A stretch of DNA of 64,000 bases from Areca catechu (lineage: Eukaryota > Streptophyta > Magnoliopsida > Arecales > Arecaceae): positions 33,416,727 through 33,480,726 of the forward strand of contig CM038048.1 in assembly GCA_021397845.1 (NCBI GenBank). The letters are read 5' to 3'. This document shows, in pieces, positions 1 to 10,636 of this stretch. The position numbers and the translations under genes were made by a program. The notes beneath the pieces were generated by a model, which saw only the letters and a list, made by a program, of their open reading frames with translations, was not told the origin of the DNA and ran no database searches. Positions within the stretch are counted from its first letter, which is position 1. Each line of letters begins with the position of its first letter.

Positions 1-1044
1 TATTGCTGGTTTAATCCCTGTTTAGTGGCTTGGTTAATGGATTTAACCACAGCCTCTTCGTTTCCTAGCTGATTCCTCCTCCCTGCGGCCTATTTAAACA
101 ACTTCCAGCGCCCCTGTTTCAGCCGAGAAAAACAGTCACCATGTGAGGGGCTGAAAAATGTGAGAGCTGGTTCTTCCCTTGGAGAGTTTTATTCATTCAT
201 TCCACCGAGGTTTTGAGGGCTAAGTTTGGTTGAATAATTGGGATAGAAACTCATCTTAATTCCCTGTTGTTCGTTGTGCTCAATTGGTGGAAGAAAGAAG
301 CTCTATTTTGGTGAAAGCAAAATTCAGAACTTGGAGTTCTGCTTCTTCCTTCTTCCCTCCCACCGTTCCATGGTTTCCGGTGACAAGCATCGCGTGAGAG
401 ACTGGACGAGAGGATTCCCCGACGTGTCCCCCCTCTAGAGGGTGTTTGCTTGAGCACCTGGAGCGGATTATTACCTCCATTGCTACTGCTTGCTTTTTTT
501 TTTTGGTTGCAGGAATTTCAGGATCTGAAATTTCTGGGTGAAAATTTCAACAACATTGGAAGTTTGATCCATTTGCACTCCCTTGTAGCCGGCTCCATTT
601 AGCTGTTCCCATGCCATAAGTCAAGGAGAAGAGACCAAGGAATAGCCCATTGGTGTTTGGCCATTGCTGCTGTTGGAGAGAAGAAGAATCCACGTTGAAA
701 AGTTTGCTGGAAGAAGATAACAGGAATAAAGTTATTCCGTTATCCCAGCTATTCCAGCAGTTATTCCAGAGTTATTCCAGGTGGAATAAAGGTATAATTT
801 TTTTTTTTCATGCATAAATAAATGTATTTATTTATATATTTTACAAATATTATATGCTTTGTTACATACCTATTTTAATACATGCAACTTGAATAGATTA
901 GATTTTTGGGCGGAGCAGTTATCTGCTGCGTGATTTTTAAAAATTGTTTTAAAATCCATCATGCTCCCGTAACTGTTTGCATGCCAAGCGTAGGATCTTG
1001 TCAAACCACCTGGACCCTGCATAGTTTACTTTCACCTTCTTGAT
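1..1044. other. unassigned leader-like sequence at window edge
   Basis: No convincing coding frame is seen. A TATA-like tatttaaa lies near 91. A poly-T stretch followed by ggttgcag near 490-512 looks like a plant 3' splice acceptor. A short degenerate repeat based on gttattcc occupies about 725-795 and is followed by AT-rich DNA. The segment could be the leader or LTR of an element that starts outside the window, or a host 5' untranslated region. Similarity to the E1 LTR starts only at about 1045, so something has replaced the outer part of that LTR here. Confidence 0.3.
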
Positions 1045-1376
1045 CGATGAAAACTTGGGCCTGAGGGGGTCCTGTTGCTCCGGTGAAACGTCTCCCTCCA
1101 TAGGCCCCAGGCGGCGAGGTGCTGCCTGCCAATCATACCATCTCAGTGGCGAGGTCATGATAGAGATAACCTTCTTTTCCGCCATGATTTGAATCTCTGT
1201 CATCTTTCTTCCCCTAGCTGGTGGCAGGATGAGCTCGACCCCGGCCGGGAGCTCACCTCGATAGGGGGGCTCACTTCGGTTCTTCGCTCGGGTGCTATGC
1301 TTAGGTGGCACCTCCACCTGTCAGCCGGTAGCTGGCATCCAGATGGATCCTATGTTAGTGGATATAGTCGTATCGG
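1045..1376 (-). repeat. E1 3' LTR, truncated
   Basis: This stretch aligns with 17133-17470, for example the shared blocks around tcttgat..gatgaaaact, ggccccaggc and catccagatggatcc. Only the U3 side is present; the rest of the LTR, expected to reach about position 250, is missing or replaced. The terminal CA is mutated to CG at 1375-1376. Confidence 0.75.
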
Positions 1377-1397
1377 TTGCCCCGACACTCGAGCCCG
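1377..1397 (-). other. E1 degenerate polypurine tract
   Basis: Read on the minus strand, this abuts the start of the 3' LTR. It aligns with the E2 polypurine tract gagtggggggaaac at 35007-35020 but has lost purine purity by several substitutions. It supports the minus orientation of E1. Confidence 0.5.
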
Positions 1398-2699
1398 AAA
1401 GATGGTACGGCATGCAGGGCATGGAGAGTAATCATAGCGCTGATGTGGATTGGGATGTCTTCTATGTTTCAACGTCTTCATGCACCTATGCTTCATAGAC
1501 CATGCCTTCACAATGATGGGGGTTTCGTGGCACCTGGCTTTCCGAAAGCGGTCATAAATGCTCCTGCTAGGTCAATGCGAGTCCTCTGGGAATGAAGCGT
1601 TCGAGTCGCCCGACGCCAATACGTGGCATCCTTTGGCTGGTCTGGCAATTAATGAGGTACGTACCTTCAATCGATACGAGGGAGTGGTGGGATTTGTTTT
1701 GAAGAAGCCATCCCTTGCCTTTTTAAATGCGGGTGGACAGGCCTTCACAAAGTATCCTCCTTTCTCTAGTGCTTTTTCTCTTTGACTATTCTCTCCTGGC
1801 CTGTGCCAAGGGAGGTCTTCTGGTGAGCTACAGGCCTCTAAACAAAGGGTCGATGGACCACATGATGTTTCTCCAAGAACGTCCGGCCGGTGTCCTGGCG
1901 GGGGCATTCTGGTCGAAGAAGAGATCTGCTGAGCTCGAGATTCCCCTAAAGGAAGAGGAAGTGGAGAGACCCTGGGGGACAAAGAAGGTGGTTGCCCGTA
2001 TGGTGGGAGCAGCCTACCTGCGAACCTCCTGGGTGTGCTTAGTCATGTAACTGAATGGGGGGTTGGCCACGGTTGCAGTCATCGAGGAGGCCATGGTTGC
2101 CGCGGCACTATTGAGAGTGGCCTAACAAGGAGCGGTCGCAGCTGCCTTCAGAATCACCAGATCGATGAAATCCAAGAAGGACAGTGCGGTCGAGGGGGAT
2201 GCATTGTCGTACTCCTTCCTCAGGTGTTTACTTGAGGTAGGGCACCTGCATCCTCAGGGTGCTGGAGCCGATGCCGGGCTCTAGGGACCTGACGAGCTCC
2301 TGGGGAGGACGGCATGCTAGAGGCGGACACTTCATTGTTCACCTTCCCAGGAGGCACAGCTGAGGGAGTGGCTGGCATACCTCTAGCTACTTTCAGAAGT
2401 AGGACCCATCACTAGGAAAGATCCCCTTTTAATCTATAATTTAGCAATTCAGGAGGCTTCCTGGTTTGTCGGGAACCTCCATAGGATGTAAGAGACTTTT
2501 GATCAATGAAGGTTTTTGTTTTGACCATTGTGCACTTCTTCTTGTTTCCTTTTCTTCCTTCTCTTTTTTTTTCTCCGCTTGAGCTGCCCAGAGGAGGCTC
2601 ACCAGGGCTTGTGAAGGGCTAGCTTTCATGACTTGGCTTGGGGTCCTTCAGGGTTTGAAACCGGGTGCCAGGCCACAACTGTGCCTTCCATGGGTGTGC
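1398..2699. other. E1 internal non-coding region
   Basis: This lies between the E1 polypurine tract and the first tandem repeats. Short open stretches exist on the plus strand, for example 1727-2050, but none resembles a known protein and none is shared with E2. A pyrimidine-rich stretch is at about 2540-2580. By position it could hold upstream sequence for the antisense transcript that starts near 10.6 kb; that is inference. Confidence 0.35.
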
Positions 2700-3006
2700 A
2701 CTTTAGGGGAGCTAGCCCAGCGGGAGAACTTGAAGAGGAATTATGGCTTCTGTTGGGGTTTCGACCTTGGGGGAGCCAACCAGCGGAAGGACTCGAGGAG
2801 GCGTCAGGCTTCTGTTGGAGTCTTGACCTAGGGAGAGCCAGCCCAGTAGAAGGTGGAGTCTGACTTCGGCTGAAGTCTCGACCTAGGGAGAGCCAACCCA
2901 GTGGAAGGACTCAAGGAGGAACTTGGCTTCTGCTAGAGTCTCAACCTAAAGGGAGCCAGCCTAGCAGAAGGTCGAGTCCGACTTCGGTTGGAGTCTCGAC
3001 CTGGGG
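2700..3006. repeat. tandem repeat array of about 60-63 bp units, left part
   Basis: Degenerate units contain gagtctcgacctgggg, gagccagcccag and cttctg. The array is cut at 3006 by copy A and resumes at 9358 with the same unit. Confidence 0.85.
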
Positions 3007-4452
3007 TGATGGGGGAATAATATGCATGCAATTCTTTTTGCATGTTTTACATGTTGAGTTAGGTGATTAATTCCCGAATTTCAGATCAAAATTATTTGTA
3101 GAGAATTTTGTATGAATTTTTGAAGATCAGCATGCAGATTAGAACCTAGAAAAGTAGCAAAGAAGGACCGCCGGGGCTGAGAAGCCTCGTTTAGGGCAAG
3201 TTCTCCTACAATAAAACTACTGGAGGTAGAGGGGTGTACCTGACAACGTCTGTGAAGATCGCAGCGAAGGGGTCTCTCATTCCTCGGCGGATGCGGCCTG
3301 GAAAACTGAGCCAAAGATCCGTGGATACCCAGCTTTCTGCTCGGTGGTCCGATTGAGGCTTGGCTGGAGTCGTTGGATTCGTAGGAACTCGAGGACCTGT
3401 AAACGACCTATCAGGGGTTAGAAAACTCAAAGAAGATCAAGAAAATAAAGAAAAACAGTAAAGGAAAGAAAGTTTTGGAGGGAGTTGGAAGGATGGTTGG
3501 CAGCAGGAAGACGGTTGCAAACACCGGGAAGAAGAACTCTCAAACCCCTTTATGCACACAGCAGGGTAATCACACAAAGTAATTGAAGAACTCAAGGTTT
3601 ATTTCATATATCAAAATTAGGTTTCATACAAGAGGCTAGGGTCCCTTAAATAGACCCTTAACCTTGGGCTCCAAGTAAGGATACATTAGTCTTTACATAA
3701 GAATCCTTTTCCCTCTCAAACCCTAGCTAGAAAATAAGGAAACATTAGGTAGAAATATCCTTAAAAATTCTCTTGACTTGGCCAACACTCCAAGGATGCC
3801 TAGGGGGGTGTGTTGGGCTTCTAGGAGCAGCAAAAGGCCAGCCCAAAGGGGCTCGGGTGCATGGGTTTGGGCCTCTGGAAGCTGGGGTGGCCTGGTAGCC
3901 AGGTAGCAGGAATATTCCCTAGTATCTTGCTTCTTAGGGGCTTGGGCTTGGTACCTGGGCTTGATTTCTTTGGGCTAAGATACAGATGGGCCTCTGGAAT
4001 CATGGATGCCCTTATCTATGAATATACTTTGGCATCTGGAAGGGAATCTGGGCATCTGGAGGGCATCTGCAAGAAATCAGGGTTTTCTGAATTTTCCTCC
4101 TGGGGTCTTCAAATCTTCAAGCTGGGTTGGACTTGGGCTATACTTCCATGTCTTCAATCTAGTTGGACTTGGTCTTCACTTGTATGATATAGTCTTGAGT
4201 CTTCAGTATGCTTGGACAGGATTCAAAAAAATAAAATTAGCTCAACATGAGCTGACTAGCATTGGACTGAACTAGCTTAACATAAGCTGACTAGTACAGA
4301 ACTAAAATAACAACTCAAAAGACTCAAACAACAACTAAAAAAGGACTCAGATGGGCTAAGCCCTTATTACAGATGGACTCATAAATTATTGATCAATTCA
4401 TAGAGGGTTGAAAAGCCTCTGTCTTATTCTGGTACCTCCGGTATCCCCACCA
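3007..4452 (-). repeat. Copy A 3' LTR
   Basis: It is the counterpart of 7909-9352 with scattered differences. On the minus strand a TATA-like ctatttaa occurs at 3646-3653. Confidence 0.93.
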
Positions 4453-5060
4453 ATTCTCCCGGGGTGGGAGGAACTCGACCCTGTTGAGTGAAGGTCAGAC
4501 TGGCTCACATATCTCTCGAGAAGGTCTGGGTTGAGGCATTGCAAGTCCTCTCGAGAAATTCATGAATCGTCCGACTCTGGCCGGCCTTGCCATCGGACCA
4601 GGAAGCATTGATAGTCATGGCCCTGGGTCATGATGGCTTGATCGTCCAGGATACGCTCGATCCGTTCTCCTCTCTCAGGCCAAATTTGTTTGTGGACACT
4701 CTAGGTTAGGGTCACTCACAATGAAAAGGAATTGGTCCAAAGGCCTCACTAGGTATCGCTGCCGGTTCCCTATACTCAACCAGGTCTGTAATATTGAAGG
4801 TAGAACTAATGTCCATATCCGAAGGCAAGTCTAACACATAGGCATTTGATCCAATCCTTCTCTATCACTTTAAAAGGTCCGGCTCTGCGAGCATGAAGCT
4901 TCTTTTAAGCCTAAGCCTAACCAAGATAGAATCCACTACATCAAATTCTTTGATCCATCTTCGGGAATTAGCCAGTTTGTTTAAAATTAGTGTAGGTGGT
5001 GAACATGCTGGGCACATGCAAACTCCTAATAAATGATTCAAATGACTCATACTAACACCT
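4453..5060 (-). pseudogene. Copy A integrase C-terminus and chromodomain remnant
   Basis: On the minus strand conceptual translation gives the GPFKVI-type integrase C-terminal segment, then DLVEY, IERILDDQ and LVRWQGRPESDD. These align with the last 150 or so residues of the E3 polyprotein. The conserved Trp codon after SDDS is a TGA stop in this copy. Frameshifts are also present, so it cannot encode a working chromodomain. Confidence 0.75.
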
Positions 5061-5120
5061 AATAGACTCGACTTTGCATTCCTATCGAAGGAAATTTATT
5101 AGACTTTTATGGGCCTAAAC

Positions 5121-7019
5121 CTAAGAGACTATAGACTCTCTAGGTCTGACCCTAGTGTGGTGTGCACAAGAGTATTTACAATGGACTCCAAGCAAATGCC
5201 AAAGGGTATGCCAGAAGTATAATGCAAACCTAACATGCGTAATGAATGCATGCAGTACGCTAATTTCAACTAAATACAATCTAATGATCCTAGAAATGTC
5301 GCAGATATTTGGAAAGGGCAGAAAATAAGAAGTGGGTTCAGAATTAGTTTGGTAGGGTAGAGAAAAAAGTTCATGGTTAGTTGGATAAAATAGGATAAAA
5401 GATGGGGTGTCAGGAACTAATCCTATACTAATGAGGTTAACCTTACGAGGTTGAGCTATATCTACAGGGTTTGCATAATGGAAGGATGGGTCACCAATTT
5501 CGGGAAAGAGGTCCTTAATGGGAACTATAGGAGGGGACTCATCTTGAAGGTATTGATTCAAAGAGATCAGGTCCTTAATAAAATCTTCTGGTTTTTGTAT
5601 TTTTGGACTAGACTCTATAATTTGGCTCTCCTCTATGGTTTCCTCAAGTAAGGCTCTAGCAGCAGTACCTAGGTTCTCTTCCTCTATTTGTTCTTCCACT
5701 ATAGCTTTAGATTGGATGTGGTTAGGGTCAACTACCTCTAGGTTGGCTTCTACCTGGGTATCTATTGGGTCAGCTAATTCTAGGTCATCTAAAGGTGTCT
5801 CCTCTTCTCCCTCATACTCATCCACTAGGCTCGCATCAGCTTCATACACTTCCATGTTAATGTAAGCCTTGTCAATCTCAGGAATGGTTGGAGAAGGTCT
5901 GCTAGGGGAAAATTAGCTAGGTTCTAGTTTCTGATTATGGACACTAGTCCTAGTAGGTTCAGGTTGCCTAAGGGGTAGTGGCTCACTATTGGGTTCATAT
6001 TTAGGGGTACTAATCCTATGGGGTTCAAGTTGACTAAGGGAAACCTGACTAGTACTAGATTGATACTTAGAGGTTATGGGTTCTCTGGGCTCATAGGACA
6101 AGGGTGCAGATCTATGGGTCATGGGATTATAGGATCTGGGGTCATAGGATTTTGGGTCAGCTCTATGGTCAGGTTCTAAGGATGGATCATGGTATGGGGT
6201 CCTCCTAAGGTTGGGCTCCCTATATGGGTCAGGATATTAGGTTCTCCTAGGGTTGGGCTCCCTATATGGGTCAGATTATTGGGTTTTTCTAGGATTGGAC
6301 TCCCTATATGGGTCAGAATATTGGGTTCTCCTAGGGTTGGACTCCCTATATGGGTCAGAATATTGGGTGTTGGGTCAACTAGGCTCATAGTGTGTGGGTG
6401 TATAGGATCTATGATCATGGGATCTAGAGTCATAGGATCTAGGTTCATAGGTTCTGGATTCATAGGTTCTAGGTTCATTGGATTTGGAGTCATAAGATCT
6501 ATAGGTTGTGGGTATACTAGGCTTGTAGGGAGAGGGTAAATAGGATCTATCTTCCTGGTCTATAAAATCCTGATTGGGTCTTCTAGGACTAACCTTAGGG
6601 ATTGGGTCATGACGATGGGCTCTCCTAGGTTTAGCCTCAAGGTATGGATCAGGGTTTGGGGTCCTCCTAGGTTGAGGATTGTAGTACAGGTCAGGATAAG
6701 GGGATCTCCTAGGTTCGACCTCATGGTATAGATCAGGGTTTGGGGTCCTCCTAGGTTGAGGGGAATCAGGATCTGGCTCAGACTGTGACCCATGGGTTTT
6801 TCTTGGGGTCCCTACCCGGACTTTTAACTGATCAAACCTATTGGCAAGATGGTCAATTCTATCATTGGTTTGAATACCAGATTGAGTTAACTAGGTCATC
6901 TGGGTAGCCATTTGGGCCATTTGATCAGCTAGGGCTTTCATTTGGGCTTGCAAATTTTTCATAGGTTCAGACATTTGTGAAGGAGGTGGGTGATATGAAA
7001 CTCCTGATCTAGTGCTCAT
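5121..7019 (-). pseudogene. Copy A gag-integrase remnant ORF, broken
   Basis: The frame starts at the ATG at 7017-7019 (MSTRSGVSYHPPPSQ), matching the start of E3 Gag. It runs through a coiled-coil-like QMAQMATQ segment, a 14-residue tandem repeat rich in NPRR and SDPYRE, and an acidic region containing EVYEADASLVDEYEGE. It ends in a diverged integrase-core piece with FWHTLWHLLG. At least three in-frame stops are visible (near 6892, 6374 and 5913). The CCHC zinc knuckle, protease, RT and RNase H seen in E3 are missing. The same fusion occurs in copies B and C, so it is a family feature and not a one-off deletion. Confidence 0.75.
6198..6366 (-). repeat. 42-bp coding tandem repeat in copy A gag, four units
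   Basis: Four units start at 6198, 6240, 6282 and 6324, each with the core tccctatatgggtcag. A 42-bp unit is exactly 14 codons, so the repeat preserves frame. In the gag frame it reads as a QYSDPYRESNPRRT-type unit. Confidence 0.85.
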
Positions 7020-7894
7020 GCAAGACTCGATCAAACCAACTATAGCTAACTAGACCTAGAGTCCAAAACTGGATGCTCAATCAGGGTGGCAAACTAGCCT
7101 ATAGTAACCCTGTACTCAGCCAGGCAGGTGTAAGGGGAGTGTTAAGTCCCTGATTGCCAATCCTAGACACCAATCAGAGATTGGCCAGGTAGGCAGACCA
7201 ACACACAAGCCCTTCGGAATTGAATCCCTAAACCACCGTTCTAGACACTAAGCACAAAGCACACACGGGTTAGCTTGACACAATGATCTGACATATAGTC
7301 CGGACCCGACCAGTTGGTGTCCCTAGCCCACTAGGGCAAATTAAGTCTAGTTAATTTTAGGTTAAGGCTTGGGACTGAATGCAAGGGGTGTAGTTTTCGG
7401 CTAAGGAGAGGTGATCAAATCCTCCCCCCATCTGATATAGCAAGAGTGCCCTTAAAAGTAGATTATGCAATGATGGCAGGCAGATGATGATGCAAATTAG
7501 GGTTTAGATGTTTTTTTTTTTTTGGTATTTTTGAAGAATATGTATTTTTTTTTTATTTTGGTAATTTCTTAAATAGAAGAAAACTTGCAAATTATGGCCT
7601 AATATGCAGGAAATATACTAAAATTAAAAGATATGCAAAAATGCTAAACAAAACCCTAAAACTTCAAAGTTGTCTTGCTGAAAAAAACAGTGCCAAAAAT
7701 TTACAGGCTGTATTTTGGCTTGCAGAAAATTCACAGGCCATAATAAAATCTGAAAAAAAATTTAAAATTACTGTGAATTATTATAAATCCATCAAAATAA
7801 ATTGTAGAATTTTTATAGTTTTTATCATGGAGAATTATTTAAATAACAGAGTATATACGGACTGAAAAATTGCAGAAAACAAGCCCTAATCTAA
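7020..7894 (-). other. Copy A 5' leader
   Basis: This is the non-coding leader between gag start and primer site. It contains the block agattggccaggtaggcaga, also found in copy B and in the E3 leader. The 7500-7860 part is AT-rich with poly-T runs. No gene is seen. Confidence 0.7.
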
Positions 7895-7906
7895 GCTCTG
7901 ATACCA
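7895..7906 (-). other. Copy A primer binding site
   Basis: The minus strand reads TGGTATCAGAGC, the usual plant initiator Met-tRNA primer site, two bases inside the 5' LTR. Confidence 0.9.
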
Positions 7907-7908
7907 AA

Positions 7909-9352
7909 TGATGGGGGACTAATATGCATGCAATTCTTTTTGTATGTTTTACATGTTGAGTTAGGTGATTAATTCCCGAATTTTAGATCAAAATTATTTG
8001 TAGGGAATTTTGTATGAATTTTTGAAGATCAGCATGCAGATTAGGACCTAGAAAAGTAGCAAAGAAGGACCGCCGGGGCTGAGAAGCCTCAGTTAGGGCA
8101 AGTTCTCCTACAATAAAACTACTAGAGGTAGAGGGGTGTACCTGACAATATCTGTGAAGATCGCAGCGAAGGGGTCTCTCGTTCCTCGACGGATGTGGCC
8201 TGGAAAACCGAGCCAAAGACCCGCGGATACCCGGCTTTCTGCTTGGTAGTCCGATTGAGGCTTGGCTGGAGTCGTTGGATTCGTAGGAACTCGAGGACCT
8301 GTAAACGACCTGTCAGGGGTTAGAAAACTCAAAGAAGATCAAAAAATAAAGGAAAATAGCAAAGGGAAGAAAGTTTTGGAGGGAGCTGGAAGGATGGTTG
8401 GCAGCAGGAAGACGGTTGCAAACACCGGGAAGAAGAACTCTCAAACCCCTTTATGCACACAGCAGGGTAATCACACAAAGCAATTGAAGAACTCAAGGTT
8501 TATTTCATATATCAAAATCAGGTTTCATACAAGAGGCTAGGGTCCCTTAAATAGACCCTTAACCTTGGGCTCCAAGTAAGGGTACATTAGTCTTTACATA
8601 AGAATCCTTTTCCCTCTCAAACCCTAGCTAGAAAATAAAAAAATATTAGGTAGAAATATCCCTAAAAATTCTCTTGACTTGGCCAACACTCCAAGGATGC
8701 CTAGGGGGCCGTGTTGGGCTTCTAGGAGCAGCAAAAGGCTGGCCCAAAGGGGCTCGGGTGCATGGGTTTGGGCCTCTGGAAGCTGGGGTGGCCTGGTAGC
8801 CAGGTAGTAGAAATATTCCCTAGTATCTTGCTTCTTAGGGGCTTGGGCTTGGCACCTGGGCTTGATTTCTTTGGGCTAGGATGCAGATGGACCTCTGGAA
8901 TCATGGATGCCCTTATCTATGAATATACTTTGGCATCTGGAAGGGAATCTGGGCATCTGGAGGGCATTTGCAAGAAATCAGGGTTTTCTGAATTTTCCTC
9001 CTGGGGTCTTCAAATCTTCAAGCTGGGTTGGACTTGGGCTATACTTTCATGTCTTCAATCTAGTTGGACTTGGTCTTCACTTGTATGATATAGTCTTGAG
9101 TCTTCAGTATGCTTTGACAGGACTCAAAAAAAAAAATTAGCTCAACATGAACTTACTAGCATTGGACTGAACTAGCTCAACATAAGCTGACTAGTACAGA
9201 ACTAAAATAACAACTCAAAAGACTCAAACAACAACTAAAAAAGGACTCAGATGGGCTAAGCCCTTATTACATATGGACTCATAAATTATTGATCAATTCA
9301 CAGAGGGTTGAAAAGCCTCTGTCTTATTCTGGTACCTCCGGTGTCCCCACCA
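7909..9352 (-). repeat. Copy A 5' LTR
   Basis: This 1444-bp LTR has terminal TG and CA and is followed by TSD TGGGG. A TATA-like ctatttaa on the minus strand (8547-8554) is the probable promoter. Confidence 0.93.
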
Positions 9353-9357
9353 TGGGG

Positions 9358-10075
9358 GGAGCCAACCTAGCGATAGGACTCGAAGAGGAACTTGTCTTCT
9401 GTTGGAGTCTTGACCTGGGGGAAGCCAGCCCAGCAGAAGGATTCGTTAGGAAACTTGGTTTCTGCTAGAGTCTCGACCTTGGGGGAGCCAACCTAGTGGA
9501 AGGACTCGAGGAGGAACTTGGCTTCTACTGGAGTCTCGACCTGGGGGGAGCCAGCCCAGCAGAAGGATTTATCGGGGAACTTGGCTTCTGCTGGAGTCTT
9601 GACCTGGGGGAGCCAGCCCAGTAGAAGGTGGAGTCCAATTTCAGTTGGAGTCTCGACCTGGGGGGAGCCAACCCAGCGAAAGGACTCAAAGAGGCATCGG
9701 GCTTCTGCTGGAGTCTCGACCTGGGGGGAGCCAGACCAGCAAAAGGATTCATCAGGGAACTTAGCTTCTGCTATAGTCTCGACCTGGGGGGAGCCAGCCT
9801 AGCAGAAGGTGGAGTCCGACTTTGGCTGAAGTCTCGACCTGGGGGGAACCAACCTAATGGAAGGACTCGAGGAGGCATCGGCTTCTGCTGGAGTCTCAAC
9901 GTGGGGGGAGCCAGCCTAGCAGAAGGATTCATCGGGGAACTTGGCTTCTGCTGGAGTCTCAACCTAGGGGGAGCCAGCCCAATAGAAGGTGGAGTTCGAC
10001 TTCGATTGGAGTCTCGACCTAGGGGGAGCCAACCAAGTGAAAGGACTCGATGGGATAGAGCTTATGGTTGCAATC
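9358..10075. repeat. tandem repeat array of about 60-63 bp units, right part
   Basis: About a dozen units alternate between a gagccagcccagcagaagg type and a gagccaacccagcgaaagg type. Many units are multiples of three, so long open frames arise by chance of the repeat (WSLDLGGA-like in one frame). I do not regard these as protein genes. The array is the continuation of 2700-3006. Confidence 0.88.
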
Positions 10076-10636
10076 TCTGCTGATTGGATCCGAGCGAGAC
10101 TCAGTGATGTCACTTCTTCATTTGCCTCCTGCTCCCAAGTCTTGACAAAACATCGCACTCAAGGCTAAGGAGGTAATTACCAAGGCGACATGGAAAGGCT
10201 AAGATATGGTGCCCTTGAATGCCGCAATCGCCATCACTTCACACACCGTGCCTTGAAGCCAGTATGGGGGCATTGCATCAGCGGGTCCGAGGAAGCATAA
10301 TGGTGGATATATGACCCGAAACTGTCTCCATTGCACCGAGGCATCGTCTTTGGCTCAGGTTGCCACATGGTGGCCATCCGATGGTAGGAGTGCCGAAATG
10401 ACATACGGCTGTAGTCTGGCTACTTTGAAAAGGGGGTAGGCTTTTCTCTAATCACCCCTTTCAAAATTTTCCCGCTCGCCATCGAACCAGAGCTTCTTCT
10501 TTCTCTTGACTGTCTTTTCCTCCAACAACCAGGTTAGTCTTCCTTGGTCTTCTCTTTCTTCTCTGGTTAGGCTAAGTTTTCTGTAGGGTTCCTGGGCCTT
10601 CTTTCTCTATACACTTCCTTTCTTCTTTGATCTTGG
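10076..10636. other. E1 region upstream of the antisense ORF
   Basis: No coding frame is seen. Pyrimidine-rich leader-like sequence leads to caaccaggttagtc near 10525-10540, which resembles a 5' splice donor. A promoter for the plus-strand extra ORF would be expected here; this is inferred from position only. Confidence 0.35.

Larger units (their letters stand above)
3007..9352 (-). mobile_element. Copy A: non-autonomous chromovirus-derived LTR element
   Basis: Two LTRs of about 1.44 kb (3007-4452 and 7909-9352) begin TGATGGGGGA and end CCCCACCA. They are flanked by the TSD TGGGG (3002-3006 and 9353-9357). The primer site complementary to initiator Met-tRNA lies at 7895-7906 on the minus strand. 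The 3.46-kb interior keeps the Gag N-terminus, an acidic region, an integrase remnant and the integrase C-terminus with chromodomain. Protease, RT and RNase H are absent. Leader and coding parts match E3, the likely autonomous relative. It is inserted in the E1 tandem array. Confidence 0.93.

Noticed and set aside
6189..6539. Plus-strand repeat protein with GLPIWVRILGSP units (also 42167-42580)
   Set aside because: It is antisense to the 42-bp repeat of the gag frame, which has the support of E3 homology.
7983..8332. Small minus-strand ORFs repeated at 3081-3430, 8108-8332, 39101-39550 and 61599-61845
   Set aside because: They lie inside the LTRs of copies A-C and recur only because the LTR recurs. 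No known domain is seen.
9518..10083. Open frames with WSLDLGGA-like periodic units on both strands
   Set aside because: They arise from tandem repeat units whose length is a multiple of three. There is no start context or family resemblance.
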